From the NCBI GenBank assembly GCA_005223185.1, contig NJBN01000009.1, positions 65,321-129,320 of the forward strand: a stretch of 64,000 nt of DNA. The letters run 5' to 3'. The stretch is from a candidate division LCP-89 bacterium B3_LCP (GTDB taxonomy: Bacteria; Electryoneota; B3-LCP). Shown here piece by piece: positions 16,569 to 24,932 of this stretch. The position numbers and the translations under genes were made by a program. Within the stretch, counting starts at the first letter, position 1. Every line of letters starts with the position of its first letter. The notes under the pieces were generated by a model. It ran no database searches, had not been told where the DNA came from, and saw only the letters and a program-made list of their open reading frames with translations.

Positions 16569-19331
16569 CTATCTGTATCTGCATAGATCTGAAAAATCGC
16601 ATCTGCCGGGTCCGCAGTTGTTATAATTTCTGGGGCGAGCCGGTATCTTTCCTGATGATATTTCCATCGCTGCTTTTTCCAGTGTTGCCACAGATTTCTC
16701 TATAGCCTCGTCAATAGATGAAATTTCAACTTCATTTTTACCGTATCTGTAATCAGGCGGATCCGGGAGGTCTTTTAATTTTATCCCGCGGATTATGCCT
16801 GAACGGAGGTATATCTGCAGGAGCATCGCTGGCTTCTTCTTTAACAGTTCCTTAGTCGCCAGGGCATACAAAGGTAGTTGGGGGAGAAGACCAGCCTTCA
16901 AACCTTCAAAGAAGTCTCCCTTGCTCTCTCCGCTGACGCTACGATACTTGTATTCAGTTATCACAGCTAAGTGATCACCTGAAAGGTCTAATCGGTCTAT
17001 TTTACCTTCTAACACAACCTCTCCGACCTCCAGGTGCAGTTTCAATGCAGTTTCTCCTCCGAATTTCCACTCCGGTTCAGCGGGCTTAAAATCCGGAAGT
17101 AATTCTATAAGTCCCCTCTCCACAAAGGAATTCAGATTATCTATCAGTTCCTCAAGGTCTCTATCCGCTTCCAAGTGCGGCTTAAACCGCCCGCTTCGTC
17201 GGTGAAACTCATCTCTGGTATATTTCTCAAGGTCGAATGATACGCCAGAGCGGGCTTCCCGCAAGTATGCTTCCAGAGCTGCATGTGCAATTGATCCCAA
17301 TATCATCGCAGTTACGCCGGTTCGAATCTGGTCATCGCGTGGTGATAACGTCATCACGTCTCTGGCAAAGTGCAGATAAGAGCACTGTATGGCGTTGTCC
17401 AGTTGCGTCGGGCTCCAGCGGAGATTTTGTGTTTGCAAGAAGGTAAGAGCCTCTTTCTCCCTTATTTTCCAATTGGTCGTATTTTGATCCACCTTCCTTT
17501 GTGTGACGGAAATATTTCCAGATGGATACCATATTTCGGGTGTACCCTTATCCTTCAGTGTGATTCCTGCTCTGCTGGAAAAAGTTTTTAGCAGGGTTGA
17601 CTTAACTAACTTATCACCATCGTCACTGAATTTCGGACATGATAAATGAACTTCATATTGAGCGTTTGCAAGCAGTTCACTGAAATGTCGGAACTGGCCC
17701 AAATAATCATCAGAATCAGGTGTTTGCAGGAATGCGCTTGAGCGTTTAGAAGCAGGCACTCTCGAATCCAGGGATAAATATAATGCTACTGAAACCGGCA
17801 GGTGGTCTTCACGGGTACCCGGACATAGTTCCACCGCATCTGTGCGATTATCACCTGGTGAGTACCTGCACATCTGCAATGAGCGTTTGAAAGCTTTAAC
17901 GAGCTGTCCTCGAGGTATTGACTTCTTAAATGCTGCTTTGAAGGAATCAATCAGAGCTTCTAGAACCTGCCAGCTTCTTTCTATCTCTTTTTTGGCCTGC
18001 ACATCTTCAAAAGATAGTTTCTGCCAGACTTTTTCTCGACCCTTGATAAAACCGGTGCATTGAATCAAACAATCACTGAATTCTTCACCGGATGCCTTTT
18101 TCCCTGATTCTAAATCGATCTTAAGGAGTTCTCTCAATTCTTCCGCTATTGCGGGACAGTTGTTATCTTCGGCTAATTGTATCCAATATGCTGCTGATTC
18201 GGTTTTGGGCGGTTGACCGTAACGCAGAATGACCATAACTAATTCTGTTATCTCTGCAACTGGCGCCTTGAGGATACCAGTTCGGAGAATCTGAAGAATC
18301 CCTACGCGGTCCCAGCAATTGTCGAACAGGCTAATTATCTTTAAAAGCGAGATTGCAGAGGTAGAGCGGTCTAGGCCCTGAGAGAAAGCGTCTTTTAAAG
18401 GGACACGATAACGCCGTGCTGTTGCCGCCACTCGCGGGTATTCATCATTCAGGAAAGGGTGATAGATGCGAAAATCACCGTATCTGTATCTGCCAGCCGC
18501 GACCGCTTCGGCAATGAAACCGAAGGTAGCGTCCAATTCAGCCTCAGGCGTCGTCGGTTGAGTGAATGAATAAACGGTATTCTTCTCTTCTTGCCCTTTA
18601 ACTTCTAGCTGGTTCTTATCCGATATTTCGATCCAGGTGCTGTCTCTTCCGGGAATCACAATAACGCGCATAAAGCAATACGCAAGATTGTGGATGAAAG
18701 CCTTCTCCAGTTTTGTAGGATTGGAAAGAGGACCTATCACGACGGGCATATCTGCATCGACCGCCGAATTATCCTGGCGCAAAGCATAGATCGCACGGTG
18801 GAGAATTTCACCGGGGGTGAGTTGACCTTTCACTGTCAAGTTTTTGTGCAGTAAGCTATGCAGTTCTCTGAATTCCTGCGGAGGAAGATCCGTTCGGATT
18901 CCTTCCACCACGCCATCAGGGAAGATCCCGTTTGATTCAGCCTCCTGAGTGGCATTCCAGAAGGATGATATAAATCCCGGTGTGTTTTGCGATTGAGTGT
19001 AGGTCGCAAGCTTAGTATAGTGAAGAATTTCTCCGATTGCGATACCGGCAGTGTGATTGTTCACTACTGTTTCAAATAGCCCTATCCCCAAAATATCACA
19101 GGCGAAAGATAGCAGAGTATGAATCTTCTGTGTGGGTATTGCCTGTTGTTTTACTGCTTTCAAAAGGGATAATTCTGCAGCGGCTTTATGCCGGGTATCG
19201 CAAGCGATCCAGAAAGGCAAATTCCAAACGTCGCCACCTGATAATTCGGCAACAACTCTGCAGGTCATATCCCAGAGGTTCTTTTCAGATTCCGGAGTGA
19301 TAAACTCTATTTGGTTGGCTAAATCGGTCAT
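16569..19331 (-). CDS. addB: AddB-type nuclease subunit
   Basis: A 920-residue partner of AddA. The C-terminal third is a PD-(D/E)xK nuclease (LEGKIDRLDL, then ITEYKYRS) with the four cysteines of an AddB iron-sulfur staple: one in QCSYLHFARD before the nuclease and C906, C911 and C917 at the very end (NNCGPGRCDFSDLC). The N-terminal part has the shape of an inactivated helicase; I see no Walker A motif, and in known AddB proteins this part scans for Chi rather than drives unwinding. The gene comes first in the leftward addB-addA pair. The ATG at 19331 has no strong ribosome binding site. Confidence 0.82.
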   Translation of the reverse strand: MTDLANQIEFITPESEKNLWDMTCRVVAELSGGDVWNLPFWIACDTRHKAAAELSLLKAVKQQAIPTQKIHTLLSFACDILGIGLFETVVNNHTAGIAIGEILHYTKLATYTQSQNTPGFISSFWNATQEAESNGIFPDGVVEGIRTDLPPQEFRELHSLLHKNLTVKGQLTPGEILHRAIYALRQDNSAVDADMPVVIGPLSNPTKLEKAFIHNLAYCFMRVIVIPGRDSTWIEISDKNQLEVKGQEEKNTVYSFTQPTTPEAELDATFGFIAEAVAAGRYRYGDFRIYHPFLNDEYPRVAATARRYRVPLKDAFSQGLDRSTSAISLLKIISLFDNCWDRVGILQILRTGILKAPVAEITELVMVILRYGQPPKTESAAYWIQLAEDNNCPAIAEELRELLKIDLESGKKASGEEFSDCLIQCTGFIKGREKVWQKLSFEDVQAKKEIERSWQVLEALIDSFKAAFKKSIPRGQLVKAFKRSLQMCRYSPGDNRTDAVELCPGTREDHLPVSVALYLSLDSRVPASKRSSAFLQTPDSDDYLGQFRHFSELLANAQYEVHLSCPKFSDDGDKLVKSTLLKTFSSRAGITLKDKGTPEIWYPSGNISVTQRKVDQNTTNWKIREKEALTFLQTQNLRWSPTQLDNAIQCSYLHFARDVMTLSPRDDQIRTGVTAMILGSIAHAALEAYLREARSGVSFDLEKYTRDEFHRRSGRFKPHLEADRDLEELIDNLNSFVERGLIELLPDFKPAEPEWKFGGETALKLHLEVGEVVLEGKIDRLDLSGDHLAVITEYKYRSVSGESKGDFFEGLKAGLLPQLPLYALATKELLKKKPAMLLQIYLRSGIIRGIKLKDLPDPPDYRYGKNEVEISSIDEAIEKSVATLEKAAMEISSGKIPARPRNYNNCGPGRCDFSDLCRYR

Positions 19332-19434
19332 AAAGGGACGACAAAACAGTCATTCTGGCCCCTGGATAAGGGCGCCGGTGGGTTAATTCTGTACTTATAT
19401 GTTGCTATATATTAATACAACTGGTGTAGAGAAT

Positions 19435-19629
19435 TCAATTCTTGGGAAGGTTAGCGGTCCATCCGACGTCGAAGCGGGCGCCGCAATCCGGGCATATCAG
19501 GAGCAATCTGACAGGAACGTCAATATCTTTCTGAAACGAAACGTGAAATCCCATATCGTACCCGCACACAGTGCAGACTTTAAATTCATCTGCAACGGTG
19601 ATTTTCTGGACGCTATCTGAAGTGGTCAT
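19435..19629 (-). CDS. Small zinc-ribbon protein
   Basis: A 64-residue protein with two CxxC pairs, VCTVCGYD (near 19) and ICPDCGARFD (near 45), 26 residues apart, which should bind one zinc ion. The sequence between them is mainly beta-strand, as in zinc ribbons of the rubredoxin type. No catalytic residues are visible. It lies 16 bases after the degenerate GGDEF gene on the same strand, with GGGATATTT before its ATG, so the two are likely one transcript. Function unknown. Confidence 0.6.
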   Translation of the reverse strand: MTTSDSVQKITVADEFKVCTVCGYDMGFHVSFQKDIDVPVRLLLICPDCGARFDVGWTANLPKN

Positions 19630-19645
19630 AAATATCCCGCAATTA

Positions 19646-20095
19646 TCATACTGTTTCCCAGGCTACGTCCTGTTCTTTTGTTTCCTTTAATGTAGTTTCC
19701 AGATCTCTCTCTGCGGCTCTTAAGAGTTCCCGGCTGCTTTTACCGTCTGTTGGAAAAATAGCGATTCCGATGTTTATCGGTCCCCATTCCTGCATTCGCG
19801 AGGTGAACTGGATTCTATCTTTTACTGTATGCGCAGAATCGCTCTCGTGTAGATTGGGGAGCATCACAAAATATCTGCGCAGCTTGGTCTTATAAATGAC
19901 GTCATACTGGCGCAGCATGCTGCGAAAATGGTGCACGTTCACTGTTATGCCCGGCAGATGTTTATGAACGCCCCTCGGAGTAGTTTCCGCCACATCTAAC
20001 AGGAGAATTCCTATGTAGTAACCGAATCGCGCTGCTCGAACGATTTCACCATTTAGAGACTTGCGTACGCGCCGAGTGCCAAAACCCAACATCAT
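19646..20095 (-). CDS. Degenerate GGDEF-domain protein
   Basis: A 149-residue protein with the outline of a diguanylate cyclase domain: an early hydrophobic strand with a D (YIGILLLDV), a central hairpin YKTKLRRYFVMLPN where active enzymes have R-x-GGDEF-x-LLP, and a well-kept end INIGIAIFPTDGKSS ... LLRAAERDL. The GGDEF signature is lost (KLRRY), so cyclase activity is very unlikely; it may bind a nucleotide or a partner. Two ATGs in tandem (20095, 20092) follow a run of six G; the second has the better spacing. It is transcribed leftward and away from secD. Confidence 0.65.
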   Translation of the reverse strand: MMLGFGTRRVRKSLNGEIVRAARFGYYIGILLLDVAETTPRGVHKHLPGITVNVHHFRSMLRQYDVIYKTKLRRYFVMLPNLHESDSAHTVKDRIQFTSRMQEWGPINIGIAIFPTDGKSSRELLRAAERDLETTLKETKEQDVAWETV

Positions 20096-20273
20096 CCCCC
20101 CAGTGATTATCTTAAGTAAAGCTTATCTACCCCCTCATTACCTTAGATAGATAAATATAAAGCCTCCAAACCGAAAGATCAAGGATTTGCTGCAATAATT
20201 CCCCCACGAGATGGCTATTTCCGCTAAGTGGATAAATTATGAAGCCATCTTCAGCAGATACTCAACAAAAGGA

Positions 20274-20302
20274 TTGACTTTTGCCCGCTGGAAAATTATA
20301 TT
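20274..20302 (+). promoter_or_regulatory. Promoter of secD-secF-purA
   Basis: TTGACT (20274-20279), 17 bases, TATATT (20297-20302), about 70 bases before secD. No other gene on this strand lies nearby. Confidence 0.7.
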
Positions 20303-20373
20303 TATTCTTTCGTGAAATAACGTAATCACAAGATACCATAAATTGACCATACAGCCTTTCTGTCGGACTTGAT

Positions 20374-22464
20374 ATGAAAAAGCGCAACACAGCTTTTCGC
20401 TTAGGGATGACGATCTTCTTCATCCTCATAGCGTTATATTACTTATACCCTACTTATCGCTACAACAAGCTTGAAGAAAACCAGGATTTAGAAGTCCAGG
20501 CTTTAGCGGAATTGACGGGAGCACCTGCAATCGACTTGCAGCGCGCTGTGGTGGAAGGCCGCGGAAATGACGTAATGAACTTAGTCGCCGCGGCTGAAGA
20601 CCTGGAAGAGGCACAGCTAACAGTAGCCAATGAAAAGGCACGGTACCTCATAGGTGAATTCGCCGACAAGCTTGATAAGGACAGGAAGAGATCGCTGAAA
20701 CTTGGACTTGATCTACAGGGAGGCATGAGGTTGGTTCTGGAAGTCAACCTTGTCGAATTGATGTCCCAGTTGGCGAAGAATCGTGATGCCCAATTTGACA
20801 CCTTGCTGGTGGACGTTTCCCAACGCCTCAAAGACCCCACTGCCGATTTCGATCAGACGGTGCTCACTGCTTTTGAAGAATCGAAGGTCAGACTGTCCCG
20901 CTATTTCCTGGAAACGCAAGCTTCCAACAGGCAGATTTTAGATTACCTGAAGGAAGAAGCTGACGACGCCATCACCAGGTCGCTGGAAATCATGTACAAC
21001 CGGGTTGACCAGTTCGGCGTCAGTGAACCTTCCATCACCCGGCAGGGAAAACGCCGCATTGTGGTGGCTCTGCCCGGCGTGCAGGATCCTGCCCGAGCAC
21101 GTGATTTGATCGGAAAAACGGCACTGCTTGAGTTTAAATTACTAAGTGAACCTGAAATTGCCCAGGGCATCCTGGAGAGTATCGACGAGTTCCTGCGTCA
21201 GGAAAAAGGTTTGATCAGTGAAAAAGATACACTTGATACAGCCACGGCTGATACGGTTGTAACTGAAAGCGAAACAGAAGAAGTTGAACCAGCTCCGGTG
21301 GCGAAGGATCAGGTTGTCGATGCCGCTGATCTATTCGGAACGGAAACCGATCTCACCACGCTCGGTGAGGATGCTTCATTAGTCGTTGCTGAAGGCATTA
21401 TGGATGAACATCCATTCTACGCATTGCTGAGAAATGTGGGCGAAGGAATAGCCGTTATAAGTCAAAACCGGCGGGCGGTGGATATCATTCTGGCGCGGCC
21501 TGACATTCGCGAGATTATTCCACAGGACGTTGAATTTCTATGGTCGAATGACACCATGCAGGGTCCCGATGGTAAAGAGTACTGGAATCTCTACGTTGTC
21601 AATTCGCAGGAGGAGATGACCGGTACTTACCTGACCAAGGCAGAGGTCGAGATCGGATCGGGCGGAAGTCCCGGTACCGAAGGACAAGCCATCGTCTCTC
21701 TGGCGATGAACCGCAAAGGCGCTCGCATCTTCTCGCGAGTTACGGGAGCCAATGTCGGACGCAAGCTTGCTATCGTCCTGGATAAACACGTTTATATGGC
21801 ACCAGTAATCAAGGTTAAGATTCCGGATGGACGCGCCATTATCGAAGGTTCTGATTCCATGGAAGAAGCTCGTGATTTAGCCATCGTGCTGCGAGCTGGC
21901 GCCTTGCCTGCTCCTGTAGATTTCATCGAAGAGCGAACCGTTGGTCCATCACTTGGCGCTGATTCAATCGCCAAAGGTAAATTTTCGGCTCTATTGGCAT
22001 TTGCTTTAGTTGCTCTTTTCATGCTGATCTACTACCGCTTTGCAGGTATTCTGGCAGATTTTGCTTTAATACTGAACATTCTGTTCTTAATGGCGATTCT
22101 AGCAGGTTTTCAAGGCACGCTGACGATGCCGGGAATTGCGGGGATCATCCTCACAATCGGTATGGCTGTGGATGCCAACGTCCTCATCTACGAACGTATT
22201 CGTGAGGAGTTGCGCACGGGTAAAACGGTGCGCGCTTCAATTGACGCCGGTTATGCTCGAGCAACGGTAACCGTGCTCGATGCCAATATCACCACCATAA
22301 TAGCGGCTGTCGTCCTCTTTCAGTTCGGAACGGGACCGATTAAAGGCTTCGCATTAACCTTGATGATCGGTATCGTCGCTTCGCTCTATACAGCTTTGAT
22401 CGGAACGCGTCTGCTATTCGATCTCTATACCCAGAAGTTTGCACCAAAGAAACTTAGTATTTAA
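20374..22464 (+). CDS. secD: Protein translocase subunit SecD
   Basis: A 696-residue membrane protein of the Sec-linked RND family, which uses the proton gradient to help pull exported proteins across the inner membrane. It has one N-terminal helix (residues 10-27), the family motif LKLGLDLQGGMRLVLEV (108-124), a large periplasmic part and five C-terminal helices including GMAVDANVLIYERIREE. The periplasmic domain carries an acidic low-complexity insert of about 60 residues (near 285-345), which makes it longer than most bacterial SecD. secF follows after 21 bases. Type IX cargo must first cross the inner membrane by Sec, which links this gene to the secreted proteins in the window. Confidence 0.96.
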   Translation: MKKRNTAFRLGMTIFFILIALYYLYPTYRYNKLEENQDLEVQALAELTGAPAIDLQRAVVEGRGNDVMNLVAAAEDLEEAQLTVANEKARYLIGEFADKLDKDRKRSLKLGLDLQGGMRLVLEVNLVELMSQLAKNRDAQFDTLLVDVSQRLKDPTADFDQTVLTAFEESKVRLSRYFLETQASNRQILDYLKEEADDAITRSLEIMYNRVDQFGVSEPSITRQGKRRIVVALPGVQDPARARDLIGKTALLEFKLLSEPEIAQGILESIDEFLRQEKGLISEKDTLDTATADTVVTESETEEVEPAPVAKDQVVDAADLFGTETDLTTLGEDASLVVAEGIMDEHPFYALLRNVGEGIAVISQNRRAVDIILARPDIREIIPQDVEFLWSNDTMQGPDGKEYWNLYVVNSQEEMTGTYLTKAEVEIGSGGSPGTEGQAIVSLAMNRKGARIFSRVTGANVGRKLAIVLDKHVYMAPVIKVKIPDGRAIIEGSDSMEEARDLAIVLRAGALPAPVDFIEERTVGPSLGADSIAKGKFSALLAFALVALFMLIYYRFAGILADFALILNILFLMAILAGFQGTLTMPGIAGIILTIGMAVDANVLIYERIREELRTGKTVRASIDAGYARATVTVLDANITTIIAAVVLFQFGTGPIKGFALTLMIGIVASLYTALIGTRLLFDLYTQKFAPKKLSI

Positions 22465-22485
22465 ACCAAGAAAACGGATACTCCT

Positions 22486-23406
22486 ATGGAATGGTTTAAA
22501 GATTCCAACATAAACTTTCAGCAAGTAAGAAGACCGGCAATGATGCTATCTGCACTGACTATTGCCGCTGGAATTCTGGTTATAATCCTTCAGGGTGGAC
22601 TGAACTACTCGATCGATTTTTTAGGCGGCACCGCCATTCAGTTGCGCTTTGAAAAACCGGTCTCTGAAGGAGAAATCCGCGCTGCTCTTACTCAAATTGA
22701 CATGAATGACAGTGAAGTGCTGCGCATAGCGGCTTTAGGTGAAGATCCGGAAATACTGATTCGCACGAAAAAAAGCGAGATCAGTGAAGCCAGCGTTGAA
22801 AATATCAAAGCTGCTATTAGAACAAATCTTCCTGATAATCCCTTTGAAGTTAGAGCTATCGACGCTGTCGGTCCCAAGATGGGTTCGGAACTGCGCACGC
22901 AGGCACTGTTGGCTACATTGATTGCTCTTGGCGGAATTCTCATATATATCTCCATACGCTTTGAGTTCATCTTCGCATTGGCTGCGGTGCTGGCTATATT
23001 CCACGATGTGGTGATTACGATAGGGCTATTCTCTATATTGGGCAAGGAGATCTCTCTGGCGATTATCGCCGCCTTCTTGACCATCGTGGGGTATTCCTTA
23101 AATGATACCATCGTGGTGTTTGACCGCGTTCGGGAAAATCTCAAGCGCATGCGAGCCAAGGGTCTTGAAGAGGTTATCAATACCTCCATAAATCAGACGT
23201 TATCTCGTACGATCGTCACGGGTGTGACCACGCTTTTAGCATTAGTGGTGCTGTATATTTTCGGTGGCAGCGTAATTCGTGATTTCACGCTTGCCATAAT
23301 TGTGGGCGTGGTGATCGGCACTTATTCTTCCATCTACATTGCCAGTCCTATACTGATTGAGTGGGGTGCACGGGCAGAAAAACTGCAGAAGCGTAAACCC
23401 AAATAA
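22486..23406 (+). CDS. secF: Protein translocase subunit SecF
   Basis: A 306-residue partner of SecD with six membrane helices and the family motifs NYSIDFLGGTAIQLRF (near 41) and GYSLNDTIVVFDRVREN (near 205). It forms the SecDF complex with the product of the preceding gene. The shared transcript continues into purA, 26 bases later, an order not needed for function but common within individual phyla. Length is normal. Confidence 0.96.
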   Translation: MEWFKDSNINFQQVRRPAMMLSALTIAAGILVIILQGGLNYSIDFLGGTAIQLRFEKPVSEGEIRAALTQIDMNDSEVLRIAALGEDPEILIRTKKSEISEASVENIKAAIRTNLPDNPFEVRAIDAVGPKMGSELRTQALLATLIALGGILIYISIRFEFIFALAAVLAIFHDVVITIGLFSILGKEISLAIIAAFLTIVGYSLNDTIVVFDRVRENLKRMRAKGLEEVINTSINQTLSRTIVTGVTTLLALVVLYIFGGSVIRDFTLAIIVGVVIGTYSSIYIASPILIEWGARAEKLQKRKPK

Positions 23407-23432
23407 ATGATCATTTTCAGGAGGTACGCTTA

Positions 23433-24719
23433 ATGCCCGTCATCGCTGTGATAGGTGCACAATGGGGGGATGAAGGTAAAGGCAAGATAGTCGATCTGTT
23501 CGCTGAAAAAGCTGATGTTGTGGTGCGGTCGCAAGGCGGAGCTAACGCTGGTCACACCATTCAGCGCGATGGGCAGAGAATCGTTCTGCATTTGCTCCCT
23601 TCAGGAATATTAACCCCCTCTATTAAATGCTTGATTGGTACTGGAGTAGTCTTAGACCCTGACGCTTTCCTTCAGGAGATTAGCGAAGTTGAAGCGTTGG
23701 GCATCAACCTAAAAGACCGCATAGTTCTCGATTACAGAACCCATCTCGTATTTCCTACACATAAGCTGATTGAAGCATGCCAGGAAGAGGCGCGCGCGGG
23801 AGAGATGATTGGCACTACACGGCGGGGTATTGGTCCGGCGTACAGCGATAAAGCAGCCCGTCGCGGTGTCCGCGTGGGGGATTTATTGGATAAAAACATC
23901 CGTGAGAAGATCTGTAATCAGTTATATGATCAGCATGCCGCTCTTTTAGATAAACTATACGGGAAAAAGCCACCAGAACGAGGTGAATTCCTTCGTGATG
24001 CTGAACGCTGGGCGGATGCTCTTCACCAATACGCAGGTGATGCTGTTCATCGATTTCATGAAGCTCTGGATGCTGAGCAGACGATACTACTGGAAGGCGC
24101 TCAAGGAGTGCTGTTAGATCTGGATTTAGGCACTTATCCATTCGTTACCTCTTCGCATCCTTCCATTGGTGGACCTGTCCTGGGTATAGGTATGCCGCCC
24201 CAAAGAATCGATTTCACCCTGGGCGTGATTAAAGCTTATTGCACGCGAGTGGGTTCTGGACCATTCCCCACAGAAATGGATGACGATACGACTGCTATAA
24301 TCCGGGAAAGCGGCGCTGAATTCGGTTCGACTACGGGAAGACCCAGACGCTGTGGCTGGCTTGATCTATTCGTAGCGAAGCACGTTGCCAGATGGAACGG
24401 TTTTGACGGTTGGGCTGTGACCAAGGTTGACGTCTTAGATGGTGTGCAGCCGTTGCGGGCTTGTATAGGCTACCAGATCAGAGGTAAAGTGCAGGATTCT
24501 CTGCCGGCAACTCAGGCAGCGTGGAACGAAGCTGAACCAGTTTACGGTAACCTGAAAGGATGGTCGGATACCAGGTCTAAGAAGAAATTCGAAGCTTTAC
24601 CCAAGGGAGCTTTGGAATACTTGGAAACCATCGAAAAATTCACCCAGGTTCCCGTGCATTTGATTTCCTTAGGCGCCGATAGAGACGCCACCATTCTCCC
24701 GCGTGGAGAAATATTTTAA
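23433..24719 (+). CDS. purA: Adenylosuccinate synthetase
   Basis: A 428-residue enzyme that joins IMP and aspartate, using GTP, in the first step to AMP. It has the N-terminal signature IGAQWGDEGKGKIVD with catalytic D and the P-loop-like GDEGKGK, GGANAGHT, GTTRRGIGPAY near residue 128, and the C-terminal GRPRRCGWLD. The ATG has a strong ribosome binding site (AGGAGG). Length matches the family. It is the third gene of the secD-secF transcript and is followed at once by tRNA-Lys. Confidence 0.97.
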   Translation: MPVIAVIGAQWGDEGKGKIVDLFAEKADVVVRSQGGANAGHTIQRDGQRIVLHLLPSGILTPSIKCLIGTGVVLDPDAFLQEISEVEALGINLKDRIVLDYRTHLVFPTHKLIEACQEEARAGEMIGTTRRGIGPAYSDKAARRGVRVGDLLDKNIREKICNQLYDQHAALLDKLYGKKPPERGEFLRDAERWADALHQYAGDAVHRFHEALDAEQTILLEGAQGVLLDLDLGTYPFVTSSHPSIGGPVLGIGMPPQRIDFTLGVIKAYCTRVGSGPFPTEMDDDTTAIIRESGAEFGSTTGRPRRCGWLDLFVAKHVARWNGFDGWAVTKVDVLDGVQPLRACIGYQIRGKVQDSLPATQAAWNEAEPVYGNLKGWSDTRSKKKFEALPKGALEYLETIEKFTQVPVHLISLGADRDATILPRGEIF

Positions 24720-24725
24720 GATTAT

Positions 24726-24798
24726 GAGAATGTAGCTCAGTCGGTAGAGCAGCGGCCTTTTAAGCCGTTGGTTGCGGGTTCGATTCCCGCCATTCTCA
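24726..24798 (+). tRNA. tRNA-Lys (anticodon TTT)
   Basis: Cloverleaf with acceptor GAGAATG/CATTCTC, D-arm GCTC...GAGC, anticodon stem-loop GCGGC-CTTTTAA-GCCGT and T-arm GCGGG-TTCGATT-CCCGC. Discriminator A, CCA not encoded. It starts seven bases after the purA stop and may be processed from that transcript. Confidence 0.95.
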
Positions 24799-24869
24799 CA
24801 AGGGTAATATCTATGCATCCATAAGGCAGTTTAGGCGTCAGACGTGAATATCTAACGCCATATTAGTAT

Positions 24870-24902
24870 AAAGGGCGCTCCACAGAAGTGAGAACGCCCT
24901 TT
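24870..24902. terminator. Bidirectional intrinsic terminator
   Basis: AAAGGGCG (24870-24877) pairs with CGCCCTTT (24895-24902), with T-rich tracts on both sides. It separates purA/tRNA-Lys from the convergent cysteine-peptidase gene. Confidence 0.75.
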
Positions 24903-24932
24903 ATTTATACTTTATACTTCGAAATTATACTT

